Below, one piece after another: positions 54,741 to 64,000 of a stretch of DNA of 64,000 nucleotides. Made by a program: the position numbers and the translations under genes. The stretch lies in assembly GCA_026545765.1 (NCBI GenBank), contig JAIFAC010000114.1, positions 62,001-126,000 of the forward strand, read 5' to 3'. This DNA is from Plantago major (lineage: Eukaryota; Streptophyta; Magnoliopsida; Lamiales; Plantaginaceae). Position 1 is the stretch's first letter, and every line of letters starts with the position of its first letter. The notes under the pieces are model-generated. The model did not search any database and had not been told where the DNA came from. It was given only the letters and a program-made list of their open reading frames with translations.

Positions 54741-55326
54741 GGTTAGATGATATAGAAGCCGAATTATCCAAGGTAGAGTCCGAAGAAGAGGATGGACTTA
54801 AGGAACCATCTGAGGAGGCAAACTACATTCAAGATTGTGGACCATCAACAAATCGAACTCCTCCGCCAGGTCGAACCTGACACGAAGTTAGACAACACCG
54901 CAGTCGACATTTGACTCCCATAACACCGGTAAGAGTAACCGCACCGACCACACCAGCTCAATCGGAAATACCCTTTTTGTAGGGGAAGACCCATTTCATC
55001 ATTAAGGAGTTGAAGGCGGTAAGGGACTTTATGGAAAAGCAAAAGGAAATGGATGACAAGGTGGAGGCCTTTATTGAAAAAGCAGATGAAAAGCTATGCA
55101 GGATAAACGAGAAGGTAGAAGAGGTAGAGAGAAGCCTGGTAAACGTAACAGAAAGGATGATGATGCTTTTGGAGAAACATGATGAGGGAAAAGAAGAAGA
55201 AGAAGAATGTGAAGAAGAGGAGGACGCCATAATGCGGATAGATGCGGAAGAAAAGTGGACTTTCGAAAAATTTCTCGATAAGCTTTCTCACTCTCACTTT
55301 AATTTTACCTTATCCAGTGAATTATG
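54741..55326 (+). pseudogene. gag: Element F gag C-terminal coiled-coil region
   Basis: Two charged frames follow the core: 54659-54880 (LGMILKRLDDIEAELSKVES) and 55010-55378 (KQKEMDDKVEAFIEKADEKL, then NVTERMMMLLEKHDEGKEEE). Both look like long helices with heptads and an acidic tail (EEEECEEEEDA), as in the C-terminal gag of Athila elements. A zinc knuckle is not seen. The second frame is cut by element B at 55327, so its last residues come from B's LTR. Confidence 0.6.
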
Positions 55327-57017
55327 TGTTGGTCTAGATAACGGCAAAGTAAAAGACTGGGGGGGGGGGTGTGAATAGTCTTTTCAAACTTTTGTCGATA
55401 AAACAGTTTCTCAGATATCTTTACAGGTATCTGATACTTATATTTAGAGAGCGGAAGTCTTTTTTGATAAGTACACGTGTTAGCAAGCTATAAAGTGTGT
55501 AAGTACTCCGCAAGTAATTAAAAAAATAAGTAAAGTGCAGTAAGTAAATAACACAAAGCTTTATAGTGGTATCTGAGGGTGGCGTAATCCCTCAAATAAT
55601 CCACTCGCCCTTTCTTAGGACTTGAATCTACAAAGATAAGATGATGAGTTCTCCTTATAAAATCCTATATCTTGATCCCTTTAACACTAGGTTGCCAACC
55701 AAGTGTTCCCCTGAGTTATTCCCTGGCATTCTGAGCTAAATACTTCCTCTACTCAGTAACCTTTGAGCTATTCCTTAGTTTACCAAACTAAGTACTTCCT
55801 GTGCTCAAAGCCTGTTTGGTGTTGGTTATGGTAGTTTGTCAGATGAGCTTTCTTTATAACTTGTTCAGTTATCTTTCATAGAGCTCTTAAAGTCAGTCTT
55901 CCTTAATACTCTTCACAGTGTATGGGAAGTTGTTCTTTACAGACCCAAGTCTTTTTTTTATGGTAAGGGTGGATTCAAGCTCCTATATTGCACCAAACAT
56001 GAAAAAGTTCCTTAGTTACAAATCGATTAGTAGATCTACCTTTCCAAAAATACATACTAGCAAGTCTACTAATGCGTATGAAGCCGCTTAAAACCCCGTA
56101 TCACAACACATGAGGCTAGATCCGCTTAATATATACTATAATATAAAAATTATGGAGGTTTATAAGAATTGAACCAAATACACTAGTCTTGTTGTTTGTT
56201 CAAGAGAATGAATCTCAGATATCAGTTGCAACTTCATCTTTGGATTCAACTCTTTCACAATGAACAATGCTTGGTAAGGATTAGGACACTTAGAACTTTC
56301 ATGCTACTTAGAATTCAAGAGCTTTAGTTGCAACAGTAAGCTAGCGAGCAAGTAGGTAGAAGGCTTGTATGCTTGAATGTAAGTTGTGTTCAGTGAAGTT
56401 CAAGGTGTGTTTTAAGCATTCTAAATGATGATATTTATAGTTGAATTTAAAGCCGTTTGAGAAGTGGCCGTCAGGGTCTTTGAAATTCAAACTATTGATA
56501 TCTGAAAATAGTACTGCAGTGAGCTTTGTCTCTTTTAAGAGATTTCCTCTTTTGTTCAGACATCTCTGTCTGCATAATAAATGCAATGTACTATATTTGT
56601 CATGTAGTCTCAACAGATAGGTGCAAGGTAGCTGAGCCTTGACATACTTCTTTCTCAGTAACCTTTACTCCTCAGATATCTATTAAGAAACTTGTTCTTT
56701 GAGAAACACTTATTTCTTAAAGGTGTCTGGCAAGACGTTTCTGAGGAGACATTTGTCCTTAGTCTTCAGGAATCTTGTGCAGTCTCTTGATCTTCAAAAA
56801 TTGAGTTCCTCTACTGGATGCTTACTTCTTGGTCTTCTTCAAAGATATACAATTTACATTCTCAGACCTAACATCCTATACAAGATTTTCTAGACTAACA
56901 TACTCAGTAAAGTTCCTCTTTTACAATGTTCAAGTGAACTAAGAGTACTAGTTACCTTTTTGAGCTAAGATAAGTCATAGAGGTTGTTAATCAAAACCTA
57001 AACAGATATTCCTAACA
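55327..57017 (-). repeat. 3' LTR of element B
   Basis: A 1,691-bp LTR, TGTTGGTCTAGATAACGG...CCTAACA, longer than its relatives because of a 231-bp insertion at 55954-56184. Without it the length (about 1,454) matches E (1,442). Confidence 0.9.
55954..56184 (-). mobile_element. SINE-like insertion in the LTR of element B
   Basis: A 231-bp segment absent from every other LTR of the family, flanked by AGTCTT at 55948-55953 and 56185-56190. It begins with a T run (read on the minus strand, a poly-A tail at the 3' end). Near the other end the minus strand has GGTTCAATTCTTATAAACC, which resembles a tRNA-type box B. Size, tail and target duplication fit a SINE. A clear box A is missing. Confidence 0.5.
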
Positions 57018-57467
57018 AATTTCTCCCCTTTTTGATCAGTCAACGATGACTATCTAAAAACCTAACATGACATGGACGAGGAAACAATCCAACACTTAAA
57101 TATACTTATGATCTTTTCAATACATGTATTCAAGTACAAAAATTAAACATCAACCAAATCACAAGGTGTGATCTTTGCTGACAAGTTATGTTTTTATAGA
57201 TTGATATCTGAGAGTAGGTTCATCAGATAAATTACAATTGAGTTCACAGATACCTTTTACAAAATAAACAGTAAAGTACAGTCAGCAAGATTACAAAAGA
57301 AATTACATTGTTAATAAGAACAACAGGAGTATCCAAGCTCTAAGTGAACAATCTAATTAATAAGTCTTCAAGTCTTCAGCAGGCAAGTTGATCAGTCTGC
57401 AAATTTCCTATCTCCAAATCTCCTTATATCATCTGAGTAGTCATATAGCAGTGTCATGACTATCATC
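57018..57467 (-). other. Polypurine tract and 3' UTR of element B
   Basis: The minus strand has AAAAAGGGGAGAAATT directly before the LTR (57018-57036). The rest matches the 3' UTR of element A at 5.9-6.2 kb. Confidence 0.8.
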
Positions 57468-57954
57468 TCAGTGTCTTGCAATTTCATAGATTTCTCTGTA
57501 GGATTTGGTAGAATTCTTCTTCACAAACTGTTTTATTGACGTATATTTCTCCCACCTCCAGGAATGCTCAATCTTGATATCTGATAATTTGTTGTATTCA
57601 TAAATGATCTTCAGATATTTGATGTCACCCTTGAATTGTTCTTCAGTCATGTAGAATGACTCATAGGATTCGACAACAGGCCTTAGCTTTATGTCTGTCC
57701 CAGTTAGGTTTGGGATTCTTTGCACATCATCAGGTTTACCATAAGGACATTCTTCGGCCAGGTCTTTTCTCATTTCTTTTAGTCTGGTTATGACTTCAAA
57801 GTCTAACCAATTTTTGACATGATTTGGATTAACCAAGACAGGCTTGTCCTTTCTCCATGCTTGTAGTTGCAGAGGGATTGCTATTGGAAGTCCACCATCA
57901 TTTTCCAGTAGGTGCTTGAGTTCCAATATCCAGTATCCATTCCTTTGACGAATG
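57468..57954 (-). CDS. Element B ORF2 C-terminus (intact to the insertion site of G)
   Basis: A 152-residue open frame, ending in a stop at 57468, that continues upstream to the junction with element G at 57955. It is homologous to the C-terminal domain of A's ORF2 (6.3-6.8 kb). Shared blocks, in order, are NWLDFEVITRLKEMRK / HWLNFEVEKRNEARKM, GKPDDVQRIPNL / PKPDDVHKVRKL, YESFYMTEEQ / YESFYMTLDE and a DI-x-YL segment. It then ends with a basic region (KNSTKSYREIYEIARH). The function is unknown. The position equals the envelope-like ORF of Sireviruses, but no membrane segment is visible here. The listed first M is internal, because the gene is truncated by G. Confidence 0.65.
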
Positions 57955-59360
57955 TGATGTGTCTAATCAAAGTTCTGAATTTATTTAAAAGCCAAGAGTT
58001 AATCCTCAACACTACGAAAACCTGTAGTGTAGTGGAGTTAACCCCGAGGTCGGTCTCTAGGGACTTAACTAGGCTGAGCTTCAGTTTATGAATAAACGTA
58101 ACAATACGAAAAGCAGTAAAAGTTTGTTTGCTTCGGCAGCGAGATGATAGACTAAAGTAAATAACTACTTGCAACTACTAGAAACCGAATTGACACTAAC
58201 GAGATTGAAATATGAATGGGGGAAATTATGGAGTGGTAACGTCAACAAGTTAGCTAGCAGGATATATGTGATTCACGGGATTGACTACGCAAGTTGTCAC
58301 AGTCTTGAGTTCAAAAACGAATAGCACTAATGAAGGCGTCACTTCAGTTACAATCAATTTGACTAACCTACTATCACCGTTTGCAACTAACTGTTAAATC
58401 AAGCAAGACGAAAGACATTTTGGTTTGCAAGGCTTAAATGCCTAATTTAACAGTGATTTTGTCTAGAAGATCATCATACGTGATAGCAGGAATAGCAATT
58501 AATCCAGAAAGCACAAGTAGTCGGATCCCGATGCACTTCGAATCACATAAACCCTAGCTAGCATGCATTGAATCAGTCACCACCCCATAATAGGGGTGCT
58601 TAGGTACTCATGACAAGCGAAAGCATTATCATACTAGCAATAAACATAATCTCAAGCACAAAACAGAGATTCGAATAGATTGATACAATTTTACCCTTCG
58701 TTGTCACAAACCCTAGGTAGAAATTGTAGAACGAAAACGAATCGATGCCAAAGTTGTGTAGATAATCTCCCAATCAACGTCAATCTTCGAATTACAAGGG
58801 AAAATGGTTCGATTACCTCAAATCGGGTAATTGCCTTTGAAACTAGGTCTACCTCTAGAGCAAGGTGTTGTTCTTGACAATCGAATGAATATGAAAATAA
58901 TTGTGTCTTGTTCTAACTAATAGAAATGAGAAAACCTAAGTCTGGGCGAATTAGGAGACGAAATCGCAGACAATGGCAACAGAAGAAATCAAGGCCTCCA
59001 AATCAAGGCGCCAGCAAGCGATGCGCCAAATAAGAAGTTGTCGGCGACGCCATTGATATCTAGCGCCAGCTTCTTCTGAGGACCGTTGCCCTTTGATGCC
59101 TTTTGACTCCAATTATTGATATTTTGGCCTTCCCGCTCCACTTCTAGCATCCATACGAGGCATTGGAACTCCATATCTTGTAGATGCATATAAAATACAC
59201 CTTTTTGCCTTCAATTAGCGTGGTTTTAGCCAAATACCTACAAAACACACAAAGAACAAAACAAGTAACAATACTCTAGGAAAACTAATAAAACTACACT
59301 CGAGGATGACAAAAAGACAGTTAAAATGACCAGATGAGACGATGTAAAACCGACTCATCA
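57955..59360 (-). repeat. 3' LTR of element G
   Basis: A 1,406-bp LTR. On the minus strand it runs TGATGAGTCGG...GACACATCA. It is similar to LTR H at 63756 (about four in five bases by eye over 240 bp). A GC-rich piece with ggcgcc/gcgcca motifs lies at 59005-59065. Confidence 0.85.
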
Positions 59361-59382
59361 AACACCCCAAACCGAACCTTTG
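59361..59382 (-). other. Polypurine tract of element G
   Basis: The minus strand reads AAGGTTCGGTTTGGGGTGTT up to the LTR start. Confidence 0.8.
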
Positions 59383-61110
59383 CTTATCCTCAAGCAACAG
59401 ACTCTCTAAAAAACCTAGAAAAAGCAAAAAACACATAGACACAAAATAAAGTCTAGCTCCCAAGCTACCGAGTCTACGATTGCACATAATAAGCCCAAGA
59501 AATGCAGAAGCTTTGACATCACACTGACAAGTTTAAGAAGTTCGTTTCCAAAGTAAATAGAACTTATGTCTAACACAGCAGTCCCTCACAAGTGGATCCT
59601 ATGCGTCTATTCTCTCACAATCCCTAAGTGTCTAGTCAGCAATCACCAAGAATATAAAGAGATAATGAAGGTGAATTCGCCACAAAGATGCCTCAAATAC
59701 CTCATGCAATGTACTCAATCGCTAAGTCAAGGGACTTTTTCATAGCTCAGAATAATCAAAAGATACTCATAAAAGGCGCTATTCTCTCTTTTTTCAATAT
59801 ATATATATTTTTCATTCTTTGCATACTCTTTTTTGTAGTCTTATACATGACCCATATGCTTGTATATTTTTTCTGTCTCAATTTTTTGGTAGTGTCTGTT
59901 TTATCGAAAGTCCGTGACTTTTGTAAGTACGTTTGTGTACACACCATCAACCCTTACGGACATATAGCTTTAAAAGGCCACACCGTATATATAGGTAGTA
60001 TCCAAACGTGCTCAACACGACTAACGGTGGTAACTAGTACCATAGATCCACCGAGACTTATTTTATTTGTTTGAGAGAACGAACAACCGAATACGCCTTT
60101 ATCAATACAAGTAGGGTACATAAACCTCCTCCCCAAACTCGTTCTTGGAATGAGTTCGCATAAGCAAATAAGAATGTAAAACATGTCGCTCATTATACTT
60201 AACTTACACAGTACACATGAGAATGATGAGGCTCAAACAAGGAGTTTGCACTTCCTAATTAAATCACACAAAGCGCCGTACAACATTTTATCATTGGCTA
60301 CGGTTTACTCACAGACTTTTTGGACTACAGAATTAGAACAGATTTCTATTTACAACAGAAATGAACTTAGCAAACTTAAACATGCAAACTGCTAATAGTC
60401 AAGGATCAGTCAGAGCAAATAAACAAGTTTAGTACATGCAATAGACACTCGACTTGGGAGATAGACTTAGACTCAACAGACTGAATAAGAAATACAAAAC
60501 AAAGTACGAAATACTGAGAAAGAAACACATCCGAAAACATGCAAGTAAGAAGCCTAAGGCAGATCAAAACTCGAAACACCCCTCCCCAAACCTAAACTCG
60601 TGCTCGCCCTCGAGCAAACGAGTGAAAAGAGAAAAAGAAGAGAGTTGATAAGACAGAGGCTTCCCTGATTGAAGGTTTCCAAGATGCAAAGAAGGTTGAG
60701 GAGATGACCTGATACTCAAGAAGAACGTCAGAAAACAAAGAACCGAGCTAGTAGGGAAAGGAAGGAGGGTTTTAAAAAGAAAGGAACTGGCGTTCGCCAG
60801 TTAGTTTCTATTAGTCGATCGCATCTTCTGCCAATCAAGGCCGCCAATGACTAGCAAAGTTAATCGCTTCGCCAGCCTTAATCGCGTGCTAATTAGTTTC
60901 TGTTGGTCGAATGGAATCGCCAGTCAACTAGCGAAGCTAACTGGCGTACGCCAGTTAGTTTTTGTTAGCCAACTGGCGTTCGCCATTAGTAAACTGGCGT
61001 CTCCAGTTTACTGCATTCCAATGTTTTGCCCACTTTTAACCTTCTAGCTCAATTAGACTCGACTAAAAATAACAAAATACACTAAATGAAAAAACAAGAA
61101 CTATGCTAAC
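59383..61110 (-). other. Element G 3' non-coding region
   Basis: 1.7 kb between integrase and polypurine tract, with no frame on the element strand that I can assign. A plus-strand frame (59688-60074) with hydrophobic runs (FFNIYIFFILCILFFVVLYM) has no family match. In some Athila elements an envelope-like ORF lies here on the sense strand, but none is legible. Confidence 0.5.
60787..61015. repeat. Palindromic ACTGGCG/CGCCAGT repeat cluster in element G
   Basis: Variants of (a)actggcg and cgccagt(t) recur about ten times in 230 bp, with interspersed ttagttt(c/t)t(g/a)tta. Around 60937-60958 they form a perfect 22-bp palindrome centred on GTAC (core ACTGGCGTACGCCAGT). Two or three degenerate tandem units of about 75-80 bp can be seen. 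Confidence 0.8.
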
Positions 61111-62150
61111 TTACCTAGCCACTTACCGGCCAGTACTTGTTCCAGCGCGACCTGGATCCCCCTCATCCGGATCCAAGTGGAAGTTCTCAATCTCTCCAGC
61201 AGAGTCAATAGCTTCCACATATGGCTTGACTCGCTGCCCATTCACCTTGAATGTCTCCTCAGTTCCCAAGTGTTGGAGTTCAACGGCTCCATGAGGAGCC
61301 ACCGAGACTATCTTGAAGGGTCCATCCCAGCGGGTTCGAAGTTTACCTGGAAAGAATTTAAAACGTGAATTGAACAACAAAGCTTTCTTACCAGGTATTA
61401 GTTCCTTCCGGAAAATGTTGTGGTCATGGTACTTCTTGGTTTTCTCCTTGTATATCTTCGCGTTCTCGAACGCATTCAATCACAACTCATCTTGCTCAGA
61501 TAGTTGTAGAAGTTGTTGCTCTCATGCTTAGTCCTGCTCCATGTTGAGCTCTGAAATTGCCTAATGAGCCTTGTGCTGCAATTCCACGGGTAGATGGCAA
61601 GCTTTCCCATACACGAGATGGTAGGGGGTAGTCCCAATCACTGTCTTGTAACTGGTGCGGTATGCCCATAATGCATCCGGTAACTTTTCAGCCCAATCCT
61701 TCCTGTTAGGGCACACCACTTGCTCTAGAATCTACTTGATCTGTCGGTTATTGACCTCCACTTGACCAGATGTCTGTGGGTGATATGGAGTGGCTACTCT
61801 GTGGTATACCCCATATTACTTCATAACACCAACATACAACCGATTCACAAAATGCTTGCCCCATCGCTTATGATTGTGCTAGGGGTACCAATGCGAGCAA
61901 ATATGTCTTTGAGAAATCTAGTAACAACAGGAGCATCGTTAGTTCTAGTTGCAACTGCTTCTACCCATTTAGTCACGTAATCAACTGCAACTAAGATGTA
62001 TTCATAGCCAGAGCTAATGGGGAACGGACCCATGAAATCGATCCCCCAAACATCAAAAGGCTCAACCACTAGATTACTAGTGTGTGGCATCTCCTGTTTC
62101 TTACCAATGTTACCAGTGCGCTGGCAACGATCACAATGGAGGTAGAATGC
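61111..62150 (-). pseudogene. pol: Element G integrase
   Basis: Segment 61845-62090 has the core start with its Asp ([20 protein letters not shown]), [17 protein letters not shown] and the second Asp in [10 protein letters not shown] shift follows. Near 61750-61790 lies the region that should hold the catalytic Glu (SGQVEVNNRQI-like in the shifted frame). Segment 61123-61479 is the C-terminal domain ([50 protein letters not shown]), which matches the GPF/Y module of gypsy integrases. At least two frame breaks make it inactive as written. Confidence 0.85.
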
Positions 62151-63087
62151 CTAGGCGTCTTTCACCACTGTGGGCCAGAAGAATCCTGCATTGAATACCT
62201 TGTGGGCAGTTTTCGTGCCACTGTAGTGCCCTCCACATTCCATCTCGAGGCAAAAGTGCAGGATGCTTCCCTGTTCTGTTTCCAGCACACATCTCTTGAG
62301 CACATCATCAGCACCTATCCTGAAAAGATTCGGATCATCCCAAATGTATTTCCTGCACTGCTTTTCAAAAGCTCTCCTTTCAGAGGCTGACAAGTTAGGC
62401 AAAACAGAGTTAGTAGCTAAATAGTTAACTATATCAGCAAACCATGGCTCAGTTCCTAAACTCTTTATTTTCTCATCAGGCAGTACATCGCGAATAGGTG
62501 GGGATTCATCATCTATAGCAGAGGGGGGAAATCTAGACAAATGATCAGCAATTAAGTTCTCTTTCCCACTCTTATCTACTATTTCACAGTGAAAATCCTG
62601 CAACATCAACATCCACCTAGTCAACTGGTTTCACTCACTCTTTGCTAGAAGGTGTCTAAGCGCAATGTGGTCACTATGCACAATAACCTTGTATCCAGCT
62701 AAATAAGACCAAATTTATCACGAGCAAAAATAATGAGAAATTCCTTCTCAAGGTCGGTAATTTACCCGAAGCGCCATCTAAAGTCTTACTGGCATAGTAA
62801 ATTATGCGATATTGCCTATCCACCTTTTGGCAAAGTATAGCCCCTACGGCAAAATCAGAAGCATCACACATAATTTCAAAGGGCAAGTTCTAGTCAGGAG
62901 GAACTACTATAGGGGCCGAAACCAGTCTCTTCTTGAGCTCATTAAAGGCTTCAAGGCAAGATTGATCAAAGACAAAAGGGACATCTTTTCCCAAAAGGTT
63001 GCTCAAAGGCTTTGAAATTTTTGAAAAGTCTTTTATGAATCTGCAATGAAAACCAACATGCCCAAGGAAAGACAGCAGTTCTTTCAC
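62151..63087 (-). pseudogene. pol: Element G RNase H and RT-RNase H connection
   Basis: Segment 62890-63087 (LLSFLGHVGFHCRFIKDFSK, LSNLLGKDVPFVF) is the RT connection. Segment 62674-62886 is the RNase H start (PFEIMCDASDFAVGAILCQK with the catalytic Asp, then YASKTLDGASGKLPT). Segment 62151-62624 is the RNase H end (CEIVDKSGKENLIADHLSRF) and the start of the integrase zinc-finger region (HYSGTKTAHKVFNAGFFWPT). Each boundary is a frameshift or stop. The order and motifs are standard for Athila pol. Confidence 0.88.
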
Positions 63088-63755
63088 ACAAGTATGGGGT
63101 GGGAGCTTTTAAATTATCTCTACCTTGGCCTTATCGACCTCAATCCCCCGCTTTGACATAATGTCCCAGAACTATACCTTCTTCTACCATAAAATGGCTC
63201 TTTTTCCAACTAAGAGTCAAATTGCAATCTATGCACCTCTTTAAGACTAATTCAAGCTTTTTTCAAACAGTCATCAAAAGAATCACCAAAAAAAGAGAAT
63301 TCATCCATAAATACCTCAACGTAATCCTGTACCATGTCAGAGAAAACGGAAAGCATACATCTTTGGAATGTGGCGGGTGCATTGCAGAGTCCAAACGGCA
63401 TTCTCTTGTAAGAGAAAGTACTGAAAGGGCAAGTGAATGTTGTCTTGGCTCGATCCTCCTGAGCTATAAGAATCTAGTAGAAACTTGAAAGACCATCTAG
63501 AAAATAGTAGAATGCTCGCCCAGCAAGGCGGTTGAGCATCTCGTCAACAAAGTGTAGGGGGAAGTGATCCTTTTTGTTAGCGGCATTCAATCTCCTATAA
63601 TCTATGCACATATGCCACCCAGTTGTTTTCCTTAATGGAACCAGCTCCCCTTTCTCATTCTTTTCTACAGTTATTCCAGACTTCTTAGGTACTACATGGA
63701 TAGGGCTAACCCACTTACTATCAGGCACATGATAAATCATATCACTATCAAGCAG
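63088..63755 (-). pseudogene. pol: Element G reverse transcriptase, interrupted by LTR H
   Basis: The frame at 63474-63782 has WVSPIHVVPKKSGITV, TGWHMCIDYRRLNAANKKDH and FPLHFVDEMLNRLAG. Its first residues (upstream of LLDSD) come from LTR H. Continuing in another frame, the catalytic box reads VFMDEFSFFGDSF around 63285-63315. The canonical Athila form is VFMDDFSVFGDSF, so the second catalytic Asp is Glu. A frame break lies near 63470. RT is not functional as written. Confidence 0.88.
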
Positions 63756-64000
63756 TGATGAGTCGATTTTACATCGTCTCATTTGGTCTTTTTTACCGTC
63801 TTATTGCCATTCTCAAGTATAGTTTTCATGTGCTTTATTCGTATTTTGTTACGTTTTCATGTTTAGTGTATTTTGTAGGTATTTGGCTAAACGGTGTTAA
63901 TTGAAGGTAAAATGGTGCATTTTATATACATCTACAAGATATGGAGTTCCAATGCCTCAGATGGATGCTAGAAGTGGACCGGGAAGGCCAAAATATCAAG
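63756..64000 (+). mobile_element. LTR H: opposite-orientation relative of element G's LTR, running off the window
   Basis: It begins TGATGAGTCGATTTTACATCG and aligns with the reverse complement of 59120-59360. It is inserted in the RT of G. The preceding 5 bp are AGCAG. Whether it is a solo LTR or a complete element cannot be seen. Confidence 0.85.

Larger units (their letters stand above)
50884..55326 (+). mobile_element. Element F: Athila-type gypsy element, 5' part only
   Basis: It has a 1,316-bp 5' LTR (50884-52199), an Athila-like primer site, a leader and a gag gene on the plus strand. Gag is split by a solo LTR (52762-54016), and the element is cut at 55327 by Sirevirus B. Pol is not in the window and would have to lie beyond B and G. 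The LTR is of the same family as solo LTR K. The 5 bp before it are GGGAC, and the partner is not visible. Confidence 0.85.
55327..57954 (-). mobile_element. Element B: Sirevirus-type copia element, 3' end only
   Basis: The minus-strand 3' LTR (55327-57017), a good polypurine tract and the C-terminus of ORF2 are visible, up to 57954, where element G interrupts it. The rest must lie beyond G, outside the window. It is the same family as A, C and E but clearly diverged. The 5 bp left of the LTR are TTATG. Confidence 0.88.
57955..63755 (-). mobile_element. Element G: Athila-type gypsy element, 3' part
   Basis: The minus-strand 3' LTR (57955-59360), a polypurine tract, a 1.7-kb 3' region and pol read leftwards from RT to integrase. 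RT is interrupted at 63756 by LTR H, so the 5' half lies beyond the window. The [13 protein letters not shown] integrase and the GGTTTGGGG polypurine tract are Athila-like. The 5 bp left of the LTR (GAATG, inside element B) should reappear at the distant right end. Confidence 0.85.

Noticed and set aside
59688..60074. Plus-strand 128-codon frame with hydrophobic runs in element G
   Set aside because: It runs antisense to the element, has no recognisable family, lies in AT-rich non-coding DNA that favours Phe/Ile/Leu codons by composition, and has no promoter or splice context.

Overview
This window looks like repeat-rich nuclear DNA from a plant, most likely a eudicot. That reading rests on the retroelement types present: Sirevirus-type Ty1/copia, Tat-type Ty3/gypsy and Athila-type Ty3/gypsy. 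It is also supported by GT...AG intron-like junctions, AT-rich spacers and target-site duplications of 5 bp. I see no intact host gene, tRNA, rRNA or bacterial feature. The species cannot be named from sequence alone.

The window is essentially a stack of nested retrotransposons. (1) Bases 1-875 hold a decayed copia reverse-transcriptase fragment. After an AT-rich spacer comes a minus-strand RNase H-like remnant, probably from a LINE (3540-4304). (2) Element A (4554-19316, minus strand, TSD CCCAT) is a Sirevirus-type copia element with gag, protease, integrase, RT and RNase H. It also has a very long broken ORF2 between pol and the 3' LTR. (3) Element I (19488-36058, minus, TSD TTATT) is a Tat-type gypsy element. 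It carries an antisense extra ORF on the + strand (21.2-24.6 kb) that looks like a spliced gene with its own promoter, and a tandem array of hairpin-bearing 107-bp units between the two convergent transcripts. A short non-autonomous Athila-like element J (29986-32874, +, TSD GGTTT) sits inside it. (4) Element E (36482 to about 40300, +) is an internally deleted Sirevirus derivative. It was hit by the solo LTR K (38805-40124, TSD GATAC) and it abuts a left-truncated copia element D (about 40331-44936, minus). D's LTR contains another Sirevirus solo LTR, C (43457-44872, TSD GTCTA).

(5) Bases 44937-50883 are AT-rich, with a probable CACTA transposon terminus, degenerate repeats and possible scraps of a host gene. 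(6) Element F (from 50884, +) is an Athila-type element whose gag is split by a solo LTR of the J family (52762-54016, TSD ATAAC). F is cut at 55327 by Sirevirus element B (minus). B's LTR holds a small SINE-like insert, and B is itself cut at 57955 by Athila-type element G (minus). G's RT is interrupted at 63756 by the start of a sister LTR, H, in the opposite orientation, which runs off the window.

No coding unit here is intact. Besides ordinary decay, the paired LTRs differ in a peculiar way: CAG and CTG in one copy often correspond to CCG, CGG or TCG in the other. That could be a sequencing artefact at CHG-methylated sites, and it affects how far the frameshifts should be trusted.
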